In this document: positions 27,069-36,403 of the stretch, one piece after another
Position numbering within the stretch: the stretch's first letter is position 1
How the letters are laid out: the number at the start of each line of letters is the position of its first letter
Origin: Candidatus Pelethosoma merdigallinarum
Lineage (GTDB): Bacteria > Bacillota_I > Bacilli_A > RF39 > UBA660
Direction: 5' to 3'
DNA: 41,340 nucleotides
Assembly (NCBI GenBank): GCA_018716065.1
Contig: DVKJ01000040.1
Span: 1 to 41,340, forward strand
The notes under the pieces: model-generated
Told to the model about the DNA's origin: nothing
Database searches by the model: none
What the model saw: the letters and a program-made list of their open reading frames with translations, nothing else
Translations under genes and position numbers: made by a program

Positions 27069-27263
27069 ATGTTAATTACAGGAATTTTAATTACGATAGT
27101 TGCCATTTTTATGATGATGAATCCTCAGTTCTTTATGAAACTTAAAAGCCCTAGAATTCCCGATAAATGGTTAAAAAATCCAAAAATGAAAAATGTTCTT
27201 AGAGTATGGGGTGGCATTTTTGTAATAGTTGGGATTTTATTAATTGTTTTTTCAATTATTTAA
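27069..27263 (+). CDS. Small two-TM membrane protein
   Basis: Hydrophobic ORF, TTAGGAGGTAG SD. Confidence 0.65.
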   Translation: MLITGILITIVAIFMMMNPQFFMKLKSPRIPDKWLKNPKMKNVLRVWGGIFVIVGILLIVFSII

Positions 27264-27280
27264 CAATTAAAATCGTATTT

Positions 27281-27306
27281 ACTAGATAGAAATATCTAGT
27301 TTTTTG
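27281..27306 (+). terminator. Terminator-family copy: ACTAGATAGAAATATCTAGT plus T-run
   Basis: 20-mer identical to 29788-29807. Confidence 0.85.
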
Positions 27307-27388
27307 TATCAGAATCTTTTTCTTATAACTATGAAATGTTATAATGAAATTAATAATTAGATCGGAGAATAAGGAAAGTTGTGATAAT

Positions 27389-28015
27389 ATGACTGTAAAA
27401 CGAATTTCAAACAAAGATTTAGAAAGAGCTGCAGAAAGAGTCAAAAGTGATAAAAAATATGGTAGAGAAGGAATTCTTATCGCTTCGGCTTTAAAACAGT
27501 TTCCATTGAATCATGATAAAGCAATCGTCTCAATGAAAATTTGTTTGATAGATTTAACAAATGGAACTAATTTAATGAGAAATTTAGGTAAAGATGGAGG
27601 CATTTATGATTTGGCAGAAAAAATCACAAAAGTTGATTTCGATAAACGAGTATCTTGTGGTGATTTAAGTTTAGTCAATGAATTAGCCAAATGGACAAAA
27701 GAAAAACTTGGTAAAAATTTATTCTCGTTTATTAGTAAATATTGTTTGTATCATAATGTACATTGTTATAATAGAGATGACTTTGTAATTTATGACTCGG
27801 TATTGGCAACGCAAATGTATCAATATATTTCTAAAGAAGATTATCAAATGTTGACAGGACATACTCTATATAAAAACAGTATAAAAAAATATAAAAATAA
27901 TTTTCAATATGAAGAATACAAAAAAGTCATCGACTTTATTTTGAAAGAAAATAAGATATCTGTAGAAAAACCTCATCGAAAGATCGATTGGTTGATCTGG
28001 TATGAAAATCGTTAA
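27389..28015 (+). CDS. Uncharacterised protein with an OGG-fold-like motif (SKYCLYHN...DDFVIYDS)
   Basis: Alignment with the 23708 remnant supports the start at MTVKRIS; motif recognition only for function. Confidence 0.55.
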   Translation: MTVKRISNKDLERAAERVKSDKKYGREGILIASALKQFPLNHDKAIVSMKICLIDLTNGTNLMRNLGKDGGIYDLAEKITKVDFDKRVSCGDLSLVNELAKWTKEKLGKNLFSFISKYCLYHNVHCYNRDDFVIYDSVLATQMYQYISKEDYQMLTGHTLYKNSIKKYKNNFQYEEYKKVIDFILKENKISVEKPHRKIDWLIWYENR

Positions 28016-28176
28016 GTTTATTTGAATAAGGAATATAGAAAGGGAATCATTATTAAAATTTTATTTAAAAGTTAACTAAAAAGGCAAAAGATTTATTTAT
28101 TTTGTGAACCCTTGAACTGTTTCCTGTTAGAAATAACTTTTACATTATAAAATGTTAGTGTGAAAGGAGAACATTT

Positions 28177-28890
28177 ATGAATCAAGAAAAAATAGGAAAA
28201 TTTATTGCTGAATGCAGAAAAAAGGAAAATATGACACAACAGGAATTAGCGGAAAAATTAAATGTATCAGATCGCACGGTTGGAAATTGGGAAAATGGAA
28301 GAAACATGCCTGACTTATCTTTATTTACACCTTTGTGTAAGGAACTACACATTTCATTAAATGATTTGATGAGTGGCGAGAAAGTGAAGGAAAAAGAATA
28401 TCACGAAAGATTAGAAGAGAATATGATTCATACCATAGATTATACGAATCAAAAAATAGAAAAGAAAAATAATCTTATCGGTTTAATATTCATCGTATTT
28501 GGAGTTTTAATTGCCATTACTGCAGTTGCTATATTTCCTAGTGAAAGTAGTTGGGGGAGTATTTATTCCATTTTTGGAGGAATTGTATCTTTAATAGGGG
28601 TTAGTCGGTTTACGAAACGATTAACTCATGGAAAAAGATTAATTTGTAACTTTGGCTATTTTGTATTATTTGTATTGGTATTAATAGCTATTGATTACAT
28701 TAGCGTGATTAACATTCATCAAGCACCGAGATTTTCAATTGTAAAAGTTTCAGGAGATAAAGCGGTATACTATGACACTCCATTTTATGATGTTATTCGA
28801 TGTCATGTAAATGAGGATCATGAAACGTTTAAAGTCATTAAAAATCAAAAATATAATTCTGATAATATAGAGCGTTTTTGTAAAAGATAA
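28177..28890 (+). CDS. XRE-family HTH regulator with C-terminal membrane segments
   Basis: IGKFIAECRKKENMTQQELAEKLNVSDRTVGNWENGRNMPDLSLF HTH, then hydrophobic segments. Confidence 0.88.
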   Translation: MNQEKIGKFIAECRKKENMTQQELAEKLNVSDRTVGNWENGRNMPDLSLFTPLCKELHISLNDLMSGEKVKEKEYHERLEENMIHTIDYTNQKIEKKNNLIGLIFIVFGVLIAITAVAIFPSESSWGSIYSIFGGIVSLIGVSRFTKRLTHGKRLICNFGYFVLFVLVLIAIDYISVINIHQAPRFSIVKVSGDKAVYYDTPFYDVIRCHVNEDHETFKVIKNQKYNSDNIERFCKR

Positions 28891-28943
28891 CATATATAGT
28901 GTGAAAGCGTGATATACTAGAGATAGTAAGGAGATGGTGGAAT

Positions 28944-29749
28944 ATGAGTTTAACCATAAATATATATTATACTGGAAAGAATGGTAGTGCGAAAGCATTT
29001 GCTAAAGAAATGATTTCTACTGGAATTGTTGATGCGGTACGTAATGAAAAAGGAAATGAAAGATATGAGTATTTTTATCCTGAAGATGACCCAGAAACGG
29101 TATTGTTAATCGATTGTTGGGAAAATCAAGAAGCTTTAGATTTGCACCATAAATCACCAATGATGAAACAAATCTCAGAGTTAAGAAAGAAGTATCACTT
29201 AAGTATGAAAGTAGAACAATATACAAGTTTTTCAAAAGACAATCAAGATTTTGAAACGGTGATTCGAAAGAGAACTGCAACAAGAAAATTTCAAGATAAA
29301 AAAGTAGAGGAAGAAAAGATAAATAAAATAGTGAAGCAGGAAGATTAGCCCCAACGGCTAAAAATAAACAACCACAAAAAATTTATGTGGCTAGGTCTAA
29401 AGAAGCTTTAGATAAAATAGATCAAGTAAGTCCATGTCGCTATGGAGCGCCTATTGTTTTAATTGTGTGTAGTGATAAAGATGTTGCTTGTGTGCTAGAT
29501 GATTACTCAACTTATGAAATGGATGCTTGTATCGTCGCAACCCATATGATGTTAGAGGCCACGAATATTGGTCTTGATAATATATGGATTGAAAGGTTTA
29601 ATAAACAGGAATTGAAAAAACAGTTTCATCTAGAGGACCATATAGAACCTATTTGTTTAATATCAATCGGATATAAAGCAGAAGATTGCCCTGATAATCC
29701 ATTTCACCATCAGAGAAAAGACTTAAAAGATACGGTTAAATTCATATAA
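28944..29749 (+). pseudogene. Nitroreductase with N-terminal antibiotic-biosynthesis-monooxygenase-like domain, split by an apparent one-base deletion near 29332
   Basis: ORF1 ends ...KINKIVKQED*; shifted frame reads AGRLAPTAKNKQPQKIYVA, the expected nitroreductase continuation. Confidence 0.8.
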
Positions 29750-29787
29750 TGAAGTTTATCTTCTGTATTTTTAAGAATAAACATATG

Positions 29788-29814
29788 ACTAGATAGAAAT
29801 ATCTAGTTTTTTTG
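29788..29814 (+). terminator. Terminator-family copy: ACTAGATAGAAATATCTAGT plus T-run
   Basis: Identical 20-mer to 27281-27300. Confidence 0.85.
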
Positions 29815-29892
29815 TATGAAGAGTCTTTTTTTCGCAGAAGTGAAGTGTTATAATGAAGGTGATATAAATACGATATTTAAAGGGAATGAGAT

Positions 29893-30564
29893 ATGAAAAA
29901 ATATTATTTGTTTGAAATGAATATGAAAAGTATAAATATTCTTGCGGTGATTTTATTATTAATTTTATTTATTGTGACACCTATTATAAATCCGAGTTAT
30001 AGTATGATAGATATTGATTTAGGTTTGTTCTTGATTACTGTTATTCCGTATTTTATTCTTCACGAAATTATTCATAGTATTGCTTATGTACTATGGGGTG
30101 CTGACTTTAAAAAGATTACTTATGGTGCACATTTAGAAAAAGGTATTTTGTGTTGCCTATGTAAACAAAATATCTCTAAAAGAAATGTTCTAGCCTCTCT
30201 TCTCGCCCCATTTATTGTGATTGGAGCCATCACTTATATCTTAGGTATGGTAACATCGAATAATCTACTGATTCTTTTATCGATTGCCAATATGTCTGGG
30301 AGTGCTGGCGATTTAGTGATGTTTTATAGTTTGATTCATATAAAAAATTTTGAATTTAGTGAGTATGATAATCCTTTAGCCTTTGGATTATATACGAGTG
30401 AAGATTTAAGTCGAAAAAAACGATGGGGTTTAAACTATATTGGTGAAGCTCATCAATTAGAAAAGACAGTAACCAGAAAAGTGACGATCAGTAAACCTAG
30501 TCTGATTTTTTTCCTTATTATTTTGCTTTTATTGATATTTAAATTCATAAAATATATCATATAA
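29893..30564 (+). CDS. DUF3267-like zincin membrane protein
   Basis: ILHEIIHSIAYVLWGADFKKITYGAHLEKGILCCLCKQ (HExxH) in a multi-TM protein. Confidence 0.78.
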   Translation: MKKYYLFEMNMKSINILAVILLLILFIVTPIINPSYSMIDIDLGLFLITVIPYFILHEIIHSIAYVLWGADFKKITYGAHLEKGILCCLCKQNISKRNVLASLLAPFIVIGAITYILGMVTSNNLLILLSIANMSGSAGDLVMFYSLIHIKNFEFSEYDNPLAFGLYTSEDLSRKKRWGLNYIGEAHQLEKTVTRKVTISKPSLIFFLIILLLLIFKFIKYII

Positions 30565-30585
30565 TCTGAATAATAAATATGGAGT

Positions 30586-30996
30586 GTGATGGTTTTGAAA
30601 AAATATATTCAAGCAATAGGTATATGGTTTTTGATTATACCGGTTGCGATTTTAAATGGTGGTCTACGTGAACATGTTTTAGTTAAATTAGGCGATATCG
30701 CTTTACCATTGAGTGGAATTATTTTAAGCATTTTCATCTTTTTCATTGCGTATTTATTCATACCTAGAATTAAAAATTGTACATCAAAAGATTATATTGT
30801 ATTTGGTGTTATTTGGTTTATCTTAACTAATTTATTTGATTTGTTTATGTATATTAGTGAGGGTGGAGATATTCGCGATTTATTAAAGTCTTATAATTTC
30901 CTTGATGGTAATCTATGGATTTTAGTCGTTATTACTGCCTTGTTGTCACCATTGTTAATTGTAAAAATAAATAAAAGGGGATGTAAAAATGTATAA
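30586..30996 (+). CDS. Hypothetical four-TM membrane protein
   Basis: Hydrophobic ORF of 136 aa. Confidence 0.6.
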   Translation: MMVLKKYIQAIGIWFLIIPVAILNGGLREHVLVKLGDIALPLSGIILSIFIFFIAYLFIPRIKNCTSKDYIVFGVIWFILTNLFDLFMYISEGGDIRDLLKSYNFLDGNLWILVVITALLSPLLIVKINKRGCKNV

Positions 30997-31150
30997 AACG
31001 GTTGTGATTGAATATTCACCAAAAGCAGATGATATGGCAAAGAAAATAGAAACCAAAGCAAATGAGATGTCGCAAGCAGGATATGAATTCATCACTATGT
31101 CGATTACAGGAACAGCCAAAGCAATTTTAGTGTTTAAAAAGAGTTCGTAG
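30989..31150 (+). CDS. Small DUF4177-like protein (53 aa), not in the ORF track
   Basis: MYKTVVIEYSPKADDMAKKIETKANEMSQAGYEFITMSITGTAKAILVFKKSS; AAGGGGATG SD upstream. Confidence 0.7.
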   Translation: MYKTVVIEYSPKADDMAKKIETKANEMSQAGYEFITMSITGTAKAILVFKKSS

Positions 31151-31164
31151 AAAGAAAATATAAT

Positions 31165-31266
31165 ATGAATTTTGTAATTGGAATCGTGATTGGGATTAGT
31201 ATTGTGGTAGGAGTATGGATACTAATGAATGATTGTAAAAAAAGGAATTTTTTAATGACTAGATGA
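31165..31266 (+). CDS. Tiny single-TM protein (33 aa), not in the ORF track
   Basis: MNFVIGIVIGISIVVGVWILMNDCKKRNFLMTR; stop lies inside the terminator hairpin. Confidence 0.4.
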   Translation: MNFVIGIVIGISIVVGVWILMNDCKKRNFLMTR

Positions 31267-31282
31267 AAATATCTAGTCATTT
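31258..31282 (+). terminator. Terminator-family copy: ACTAGATGAAAATATCTAGT
   Basis: Inverted repeat near-identical to 27281-27300. Confidence 0.7.
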
Positions 31283-31329
31283 TTGAATTTTACATGATAT
31301 AATGAAGTAGAAGATAGTGGGAGTGTTTT

Positions 31330-32427
31330 ATGATGAAAAAAATTTATAAGAAATGTTTGTTATTATTAATAACGATGAGTTTGGTTGTAATCGGGGATGT
31401 TCATGCGGCTTATAATCCATATAGTTCATCTGGGCCTTATGGAACGAATTGTACATGGTATGCGTGGCAACAAGCTTATGAAAAAGCAGGTGTTGCTTTA
31501 CCAGGATGGGGTAATGCGAAAGATTGGTATACTGATGCTCAAAATGCTGGATATAGTGTAGGAACCACACCTCAAGCGAATTCCATCATTGTTTGGGGTG
31601 GATGGACACCTTATGGTCATGTTGGATACGTAGAAAGAGTCGAGGGGAATACGCTATATGTTTGGGATTCTACAGGACCATGTATTGACGAAAGTGATCC
31701 GGCTTATATCGAGTGTATGAAAGATAGTATGTACGAAGATACCGATCGTATTTGTAAACAAAATGCTAGAAAAGGTGCTTGTCAATATACGATATCGCCG
31801 GATCAATATGGGATCACAGGATATATTTATTTAAATGTTGCTCCTCAAACAACCTATACGGCACCATCAACCACCCCAACGGTAACAGAACCAGAGGTAG
31901 TAGAAGTACCAAAGTCTAATAACACTAATTTAAGTAATATCGAGCTTAGTGATGGAACTATAGAGTTTAATAAAGATGTTTTGGAGTATAAAATAAAAGT
32001 CAAAAATAAAGTAAACAAAATCACAGTGAATGCCCTTGCAGAAGATGAAAAGGCAACCATTGATGGTATAGGTGAACATGATTTGAAAGTAGGATTGAAT
32101 GAACTAAAAATAACGGTTAAAGCGGAAGATGGTAGTGTAAAAGAATATGTTCTTAAAGTAACAAGAGAAAAGAAAAAAGTAGTTAAAAAGGAAGAAAAAA
32201 AAGAAGAAACGAAAGAAAATCAAATACCAATGATTTATGGTATTGGTGTAGGTATTCTTGGTGTAGTTTTGATAACGGCTGGATCCATTTTGATCTATAA
32301 AAAGAAAAAAAGAAAGAAATCAAAAAGTGATAAAACAGAAAAAGAAAAAATCGAGACACAAGTGATAAAGGAATCTGAGAAACAAAGTGATACTCAAAAG
32401 CAAACTGAACAGAAGAAACAGGACTAG
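31330..32427 (+). CDS. Secreted/membrane-tethered CHAP-domain peptidoglycan hydrolase-like protein with cadherin-like beta-sandwich domain
   Basis: Signal peptide; GTNCTWYAWQQAYEKAG...GHVGYVERVEG CHAP motifs; NTNLSNIELSDGTIEFNKDVLEYKIKVKNKVNKITVNA...LKVTRE; C-terminal TM plus Lys-rich tail. Confidence 0.85.
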   Translation: MMKKIYKKCLLLLITMSLVVIGDVHAAYNPYSSSGPYGTNCTWYAWQQAYEKAGVALPGWGNAKDWYTDAQNAGYSVGTTPQANSIIVWGGWTPYGHVGYVERVEGNTLYVWDSTGPCIDESDPAYIECMKDSMYEDTDRICKQNARKGACQYTISPDQYGITGYIYLNVAPQTTYTAPSTTPTVTEPEVVEVPKSNNTNLSNIELSDGTIEFNKDVLEYKIKVKNKVNKITVNALAEDEKATIDGIGEHDLKVGLNELKITVKAEDGSVKEYVLKVTREKKKVVKKEEKKEETKENQIPMIYGIGVGILGVVLITAGSILIYKKKKRKKSKSDKTEKEKIETQVIKESEKQSDTQKQTEQKKQD

Positions 32428-32447
32428 ATAGAAACATCTAGTCTTTT
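32423..32447 (+). terminator. Terminator-family copy: ACTAGATAGAAACATCTAGT plus T-run
   Basis: Near-identical 20-mer to 27281-27300. Confidence 0.8.
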
Positions 32448-32516
32448 TGTGCCAATTACTTTTGTGGATAGAATTTTGATGATATAATAAAAACATCATA
32501 GGAGAGGGGAGAGAAT

Positions 32517-33317
32517 ATGAAACAAGTGGTTAAAGAAGGAACCAATCAAATTATTGGGAATGTTATTTTAAAAAATGCGGAAATTATCTTTAAAGGAACA
32601 GATAATGTTTTTTACTGTAAAAACAAATTGATTTTAGAAAATTGCAAAGTTCGTTTTACAGGGAATCATTCTTTAATTTATATTGATGAGAATGATTATC
32701 CAATGTCTTTAAATATGCGTGTAGGAAATGATTCGGTAATTTATATAGGAAAAGATTGTTATGTTAATCGTACGAGTCATTTATATGCGACGGAAAGAAA
32801 AAATATTATTATTGGGAATCAACTTTTATTATCATTTGAAACTTATTTTAGAACTGCAGACCCTCATATCATTTATGATTGTAATCTTTCAAAAAGAGTT
32901 AATGAGAGTAAAAGTATTTTAATCGGAGATCGAGTATGGATTGGTCAACAATCTTTATTATTAAAAGGAACTGTGATTGGCTCTGGTGGTATTCTTGGTG
33001 GACATACCGTGATTGCGAATAAAAGAGTTCCATCTAATACTTTATTTGCTGGTAATCCTGCTTGCAAGGTAAAAGAACACGTCTTCTTTGGGTATCACTA
33101 TTCTACTCATGATTTTACAGAAGAACAAGAACAACAAAGCCTTTTGTACCAAGAGGAAGATAAGAAACAGTTTGTCTATGAGAAAGATAAATATACTTGT
33201 TCTTTAGAACAAATCGATCAACACTTACAACACCTTTCATGTGTTCAAGATAAAATCAATTATATCGAAGAAAATATCATTAAAAATAAACATAAAAATC
33301 GTTTTTATCTTTCTTAA
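32517..33317 (+). CDS. Hexapeptide-repeat acyltransferase
   Basis: SILIGDRVWIGQQSLLLKGTVIGSGGILGGHTVIANKRVPSNTLFAGNPACKVKE. Confidence 0.85.
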   Translation: MKQVVKEGTNQIIGNVILKNAEIIFKGTDNVFYCKNKLILENCKVRFTGNHSLIYIDENDYPMSLNMRVGNDSVIYIGKDCYVNRTSHLYATERKNIIIGNQLLLSFETYFRTADPHIIYDCNLSKRVNESKSILIGDRVWIGQQSLLLKGTVIGSGGILGGHTVIANKRVPSNTLFAGNPACKVKEHVFFGYHYSTHDFTEEQEQQSLLYQEEDKKQFVYEKDKYTCSLEQIDQHLQHLSCVQDKINYIEENIIKNKHKNRFYLS

Positions 33318-33350
33318 TGTGATATAATTTCTATATAGAGGAGAATGAAA

Positions 33351-33916
33351 ATGAGAAAAATATTAAAACAACGGAAGCTATTTTTCCCATGCCAGTCCTT
33401 ATGATTGCGACTTATAATGAGGATGGAAGTGTTGATGTGATGAATGCGGCTTGGGGAATGATGTTAGAAAGAAATCAAGTGGTACTTAATCTAACTGAAA
33501 CCCATAAAACAGTACAAAACATCAAGTCTAGAAAAGCATTTACCGTAAGTATTGCTGATGCAAATCATGTGGTAGAAGCAGACTATTTTGGTGTGGTGTC
33601 TGGAAATAATACCCCTCATAAGTTTGAAAATAGTGGGATGACCGCAACAAAATCTAGTTTGGTAGACGCACCGATTATTAATGAATTTCCTATTTGTATG
33701 GAATGTGAATTTATCGAGTATCAAGACCAAGAATATGGTTGTGGAGTTGTTGGTAAAGTAGTTAATGTTAGTGCGGATGAACATGTGATGAAAGATGATA
33801 AAATCGATATTTCTTTAGTGAATGCGATTGCGTTTGATCCTTTTACTCATGGTTATTACAAAATAGGAGAAAGAGTAGGTAATGCCTTTAAAGATGGTTT
33901 ACAATTAAAAAAATAA
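33351..33916 (+). pseudogene. Flavin reductase/flavoredoxin-like protein with an apparent frameshift at the fifth codon
   Basis: MPVLMIATYNEDGSVDVMNAAWG...; the coding frame stays open upstream (NIKTTEAIFP) but meets the ATG only if one A is added to the A5 run at 33356-33360. Confidence 0.7.
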
Positions 33917-34004
33917 AACAAAAAAATAACGGTTATATTTTCCTATAAGAAAATATAACTTGCTTTATAGTGGCTTTTATGATATATTAAAGAAGGTGAT
34001 ACAT

Positions 34005-35201
34005 ATGATTAAAAGAGAAAAATATCTAGCTAAAATAAGAGAATTTTATGATGTAGATTTAATCAAAGTTATAACGGGGATTAGAAGATGTGGTAAATCT
34101 GTATTATTAAAGCAAATAATGGATGAATTAGAAGAACAGGGTATTTCTAAAGATCATATTCTATATATTAATTTTGAAGATGTTACGTACTCTTTTATTG
34201 AAAATTATTTGGATTTAAATCAATATGTTCAAGAAAAGATTCAGGATCAACAAAAGTATTATTTGTTTTTTGATGAAATTCAAATGGTCGATCAATGGGA
34301 GAGAACGATTAATTCTTTTAAAACCACTTTAAATGCTTCTATTTTTGTAACAGGATCAAATTCCAAATTATTATCTGGTGAATTGGCTACATTATTATCT
34401 GGTCGTTATGTTTCTTTTCAAATTATGCCCTTTTCATTTCAAGAGGTTGTAAATTTGAAAAAAATTGAAGATCCACAAGACTTAGAAAAAGCCTTTAATG
34501 ATTACTTATTGTGGGGAGGAATGCCACAAAGGTTTGAGTTACACTCTTTAGATGCGATGAAGACCTACTTATCTGACGTTTTTGATGCGATTGTTTTAAA
34601 GGACATCATTAAGAGAAACAGTATAAAAAATGTGACATTATTTCAAAGAATTATGGAATATTTGGTGACGAATCCAAGTCAAACTTTTTCTCCTTCTAAT
34701 ATGATAAAAGAATTTGAAAAAGAAAATATTCCTGTTTCTTCTAAAACCATTTATGAATGTTTAGATTATGCGGAGTCGGCTTTATTGATGTCTAGAGTAT
34801 CTACCTATGATATTCGAGGTAAGCGTATATTATCTCGAAAAGATAAATACTACTTAATGGATTTAGGATTGGGTCAAATTTTAAATATTAATAAACGCAC
34901 ACAATTCGGTACGTATTTAGAAAATATCGTTTATAATGAATTAATATATCGTGGATATCATGTAAGTGTTGGAAATAATAACGGAAAAGAAATTGATTTT
35001 ATTGCTACAAAACATAATCAAAAGGAGTATTATCAAGTCGCTTATACTCTCGCACATTCGGAAACTGAAAAAAGAGAGTTTGAGGCTTTAGATTACATTA
35101 ACGACAATTATCCAAAATATGTGATTTCAATAGATAGGTTAGATTATTCTCAGAATGGAATTATTCATAAAAATATTATCGATTGGTTATTGGAACAATA
35201 A
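34005..35201 (+). CDS. AAA/DUF4143 ATP-binding protein
   Basis: MIKREKYLAKIREFYDVDLIKVITGIRRCGKSVLLKQI Walker A, YLFFDEIQMV Walker B, C-terminal EIDFIATK. Confidence 0.9.
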   Translation: MIKREKYLAKIREFYDVDLIKVITGIRRCGKSVLLKQIMDELEEQGISKDHILYINFEDVTYSFIENYLDLNQYVQEKIQDQQKYYLFFDEIQMVDQWERTINSFKTTLNASIFVTGSNSKLLSGELATLLSGRYVSFQIMPFSFQEVVNLKKIEDPQDLEKAFNDYLLWGGMPQRFELHSLDAMKTYLSDVFDAIVLKDIIKRNSIKNVTLFQRIMEYLVTNPSQTFSPSNMIKEFEKENIPVSSKTIYECLDYAESALLMSRVSTYDIRGKRILSRKDKYYLMDLGLGQILNINKRTQFGTYLENIVYNELIYRGYHVSVGNNNGKEIDFIATKHNQKEYYQVAYTLAHSETEKREFEALDYINDNYPKYVISIDRLDYSQNGIIHKNIIDWLLEQ

Positions 35202-35275
35202 AGCGCAAAAAACTGGATTTTATTGTCTAGTTTTTTTGTGGTTATGATATAATGGGATAAGAATAGAGGATGTTT

Positions 35276-36403
35276 ATGATAGAGTTTAAAAATGTAACTA
35301 AAAATTATAAAAAGAAAAAAGTATTACATCGTATTTCATTAAAAATTAATCAAGGAGAACTTGTGTGTTTAATCGGTGAAAGTGGTTGTGGGAAGACAAC
35401 GACTTTAAAAATGATTAATCGTTTGATTGAACCTACGAGTGGTAAGATTTTATTAAATGGCAAAGATATTAAGGAAATGAATGTCATTCAATTACGTCGT
35501 AATATGGGATATGTGATTCAACAAACAGGTTTATTTCCTCATATGACGGTGCGTGAGAATATTCAATTGATTTCCAAATTAAATAAAGTAGATTCTAAAG
35601 TGATAGAAAAGCGTACGTTAGAAATGATGGAAATGATTGGTTTAGATCCTAAGGAATTTTTAGACCGTTATCCAACGGAATTATCTGGTGGACAACAACA
35701 GAGAATTGGTGTAGCACGTGCGTTTATGACCAATCCAGAAATTATTTTAATGGATGAACCTTTTAGTGCGTTAGATCCAATGACTCGTAGTTCCCTTCAA
35801 GATGAATTACTTCATTTACAACAAGAGTTCAAAAAAACGATTGTCTTTGTAACACATGATATGGATGAAGCAATCAAACTTGCGGATAAGATTTGTATTA
35901 TGGATGGTGGAAAAGTGATTCAATATGATACGCCAGAAATGATTTTGAAACATCCGAAGAATGATTTTGTCCGTAACTTTGTCGGAGCGAAACGTATTTG
36001 GGACTCACCAGAACTAATTAAAGTAAAAGATATTATGAATCCGAAACCGATTATGTGTTCTAAAAATCTTTCTTTGTTTCAATGTATTACAAGAATGAAA
36101 AGTATGAAAGTAGATACACTCATGGTTGTTGATGAACATAAAAAATTCTTAGGTTGTTTATTTGCTTCGCAGTTAACAGAAAATAGTGATCTTCATGCTC
36201 CAGCCATTCAGTTTATGGAACCTCATACAGTCACATTGCAAGAAAGTGATTCGATTGTGGATGCTTTAAAGATCGTTGAGGAAAAGAAATTCTTTACCTT
36301 ACCAGTCGTAAATCATCAAAATCAATTAGTTGGTTTAGTTACACGTAGTAGTTTGATTACTTCACTAAGCCAACAATTTATTCAAGGAGGTGAAGAAGCA
36401 TGA
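35276..36403 (+). CDS. OpuCA-like glycine betaine/choline/carnitine ABC transporter ATP-binding protein with tandem CBS domains
   Basis: GESGCGKTTTLKMINRLIEPTSG, ELSGGQQQRIGVARAF; C-terminal CBS-like repeats. Confidence 0.92.
   Translation: MIEFKNVTKNYKKKKVLHRISLKINQGELVCLIGESGCGKTTTLKMINRLIEPTSGKILLNGKDIKEMNVIQLRRNMGYVIQQTGLFPHMTVRENIQLISKLNKVDSKVIEKRTLEMMEMIGLDPKEFLDRYPTELSGGQQQRIGVARAFMTNPEIILMDEPFSALDPMTRSSLQDELLHLQQEFKKTIVFVTHDMDEAIKLADKICIMDGGKVIQYDTPEMILKHPKNDFVRNFVGAKRIWDSPELIKVKDIMNPKPIMCSKNLSLFQCITRMKSMKVDTLMVVDEHKKFLGCLFASQLTENSDLHAPAIQFMEPHTVTLQESDSIVDALKIVEEKKFFTLPVVNHQNQLVGLVTRSSLITSLSQQFIQGGEEA

Noticed and set aside
33932-33959. GTTATATTTTC-CTATAA-GAAAATATAAC inverted repeat as a regulatory element of the DUF4143 ATPase
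   Set aside because: AT-only repeat between two co-directional genes with an A-run on one side; most simply a terminator-like structure, and not distinctive enough to claim regulation.
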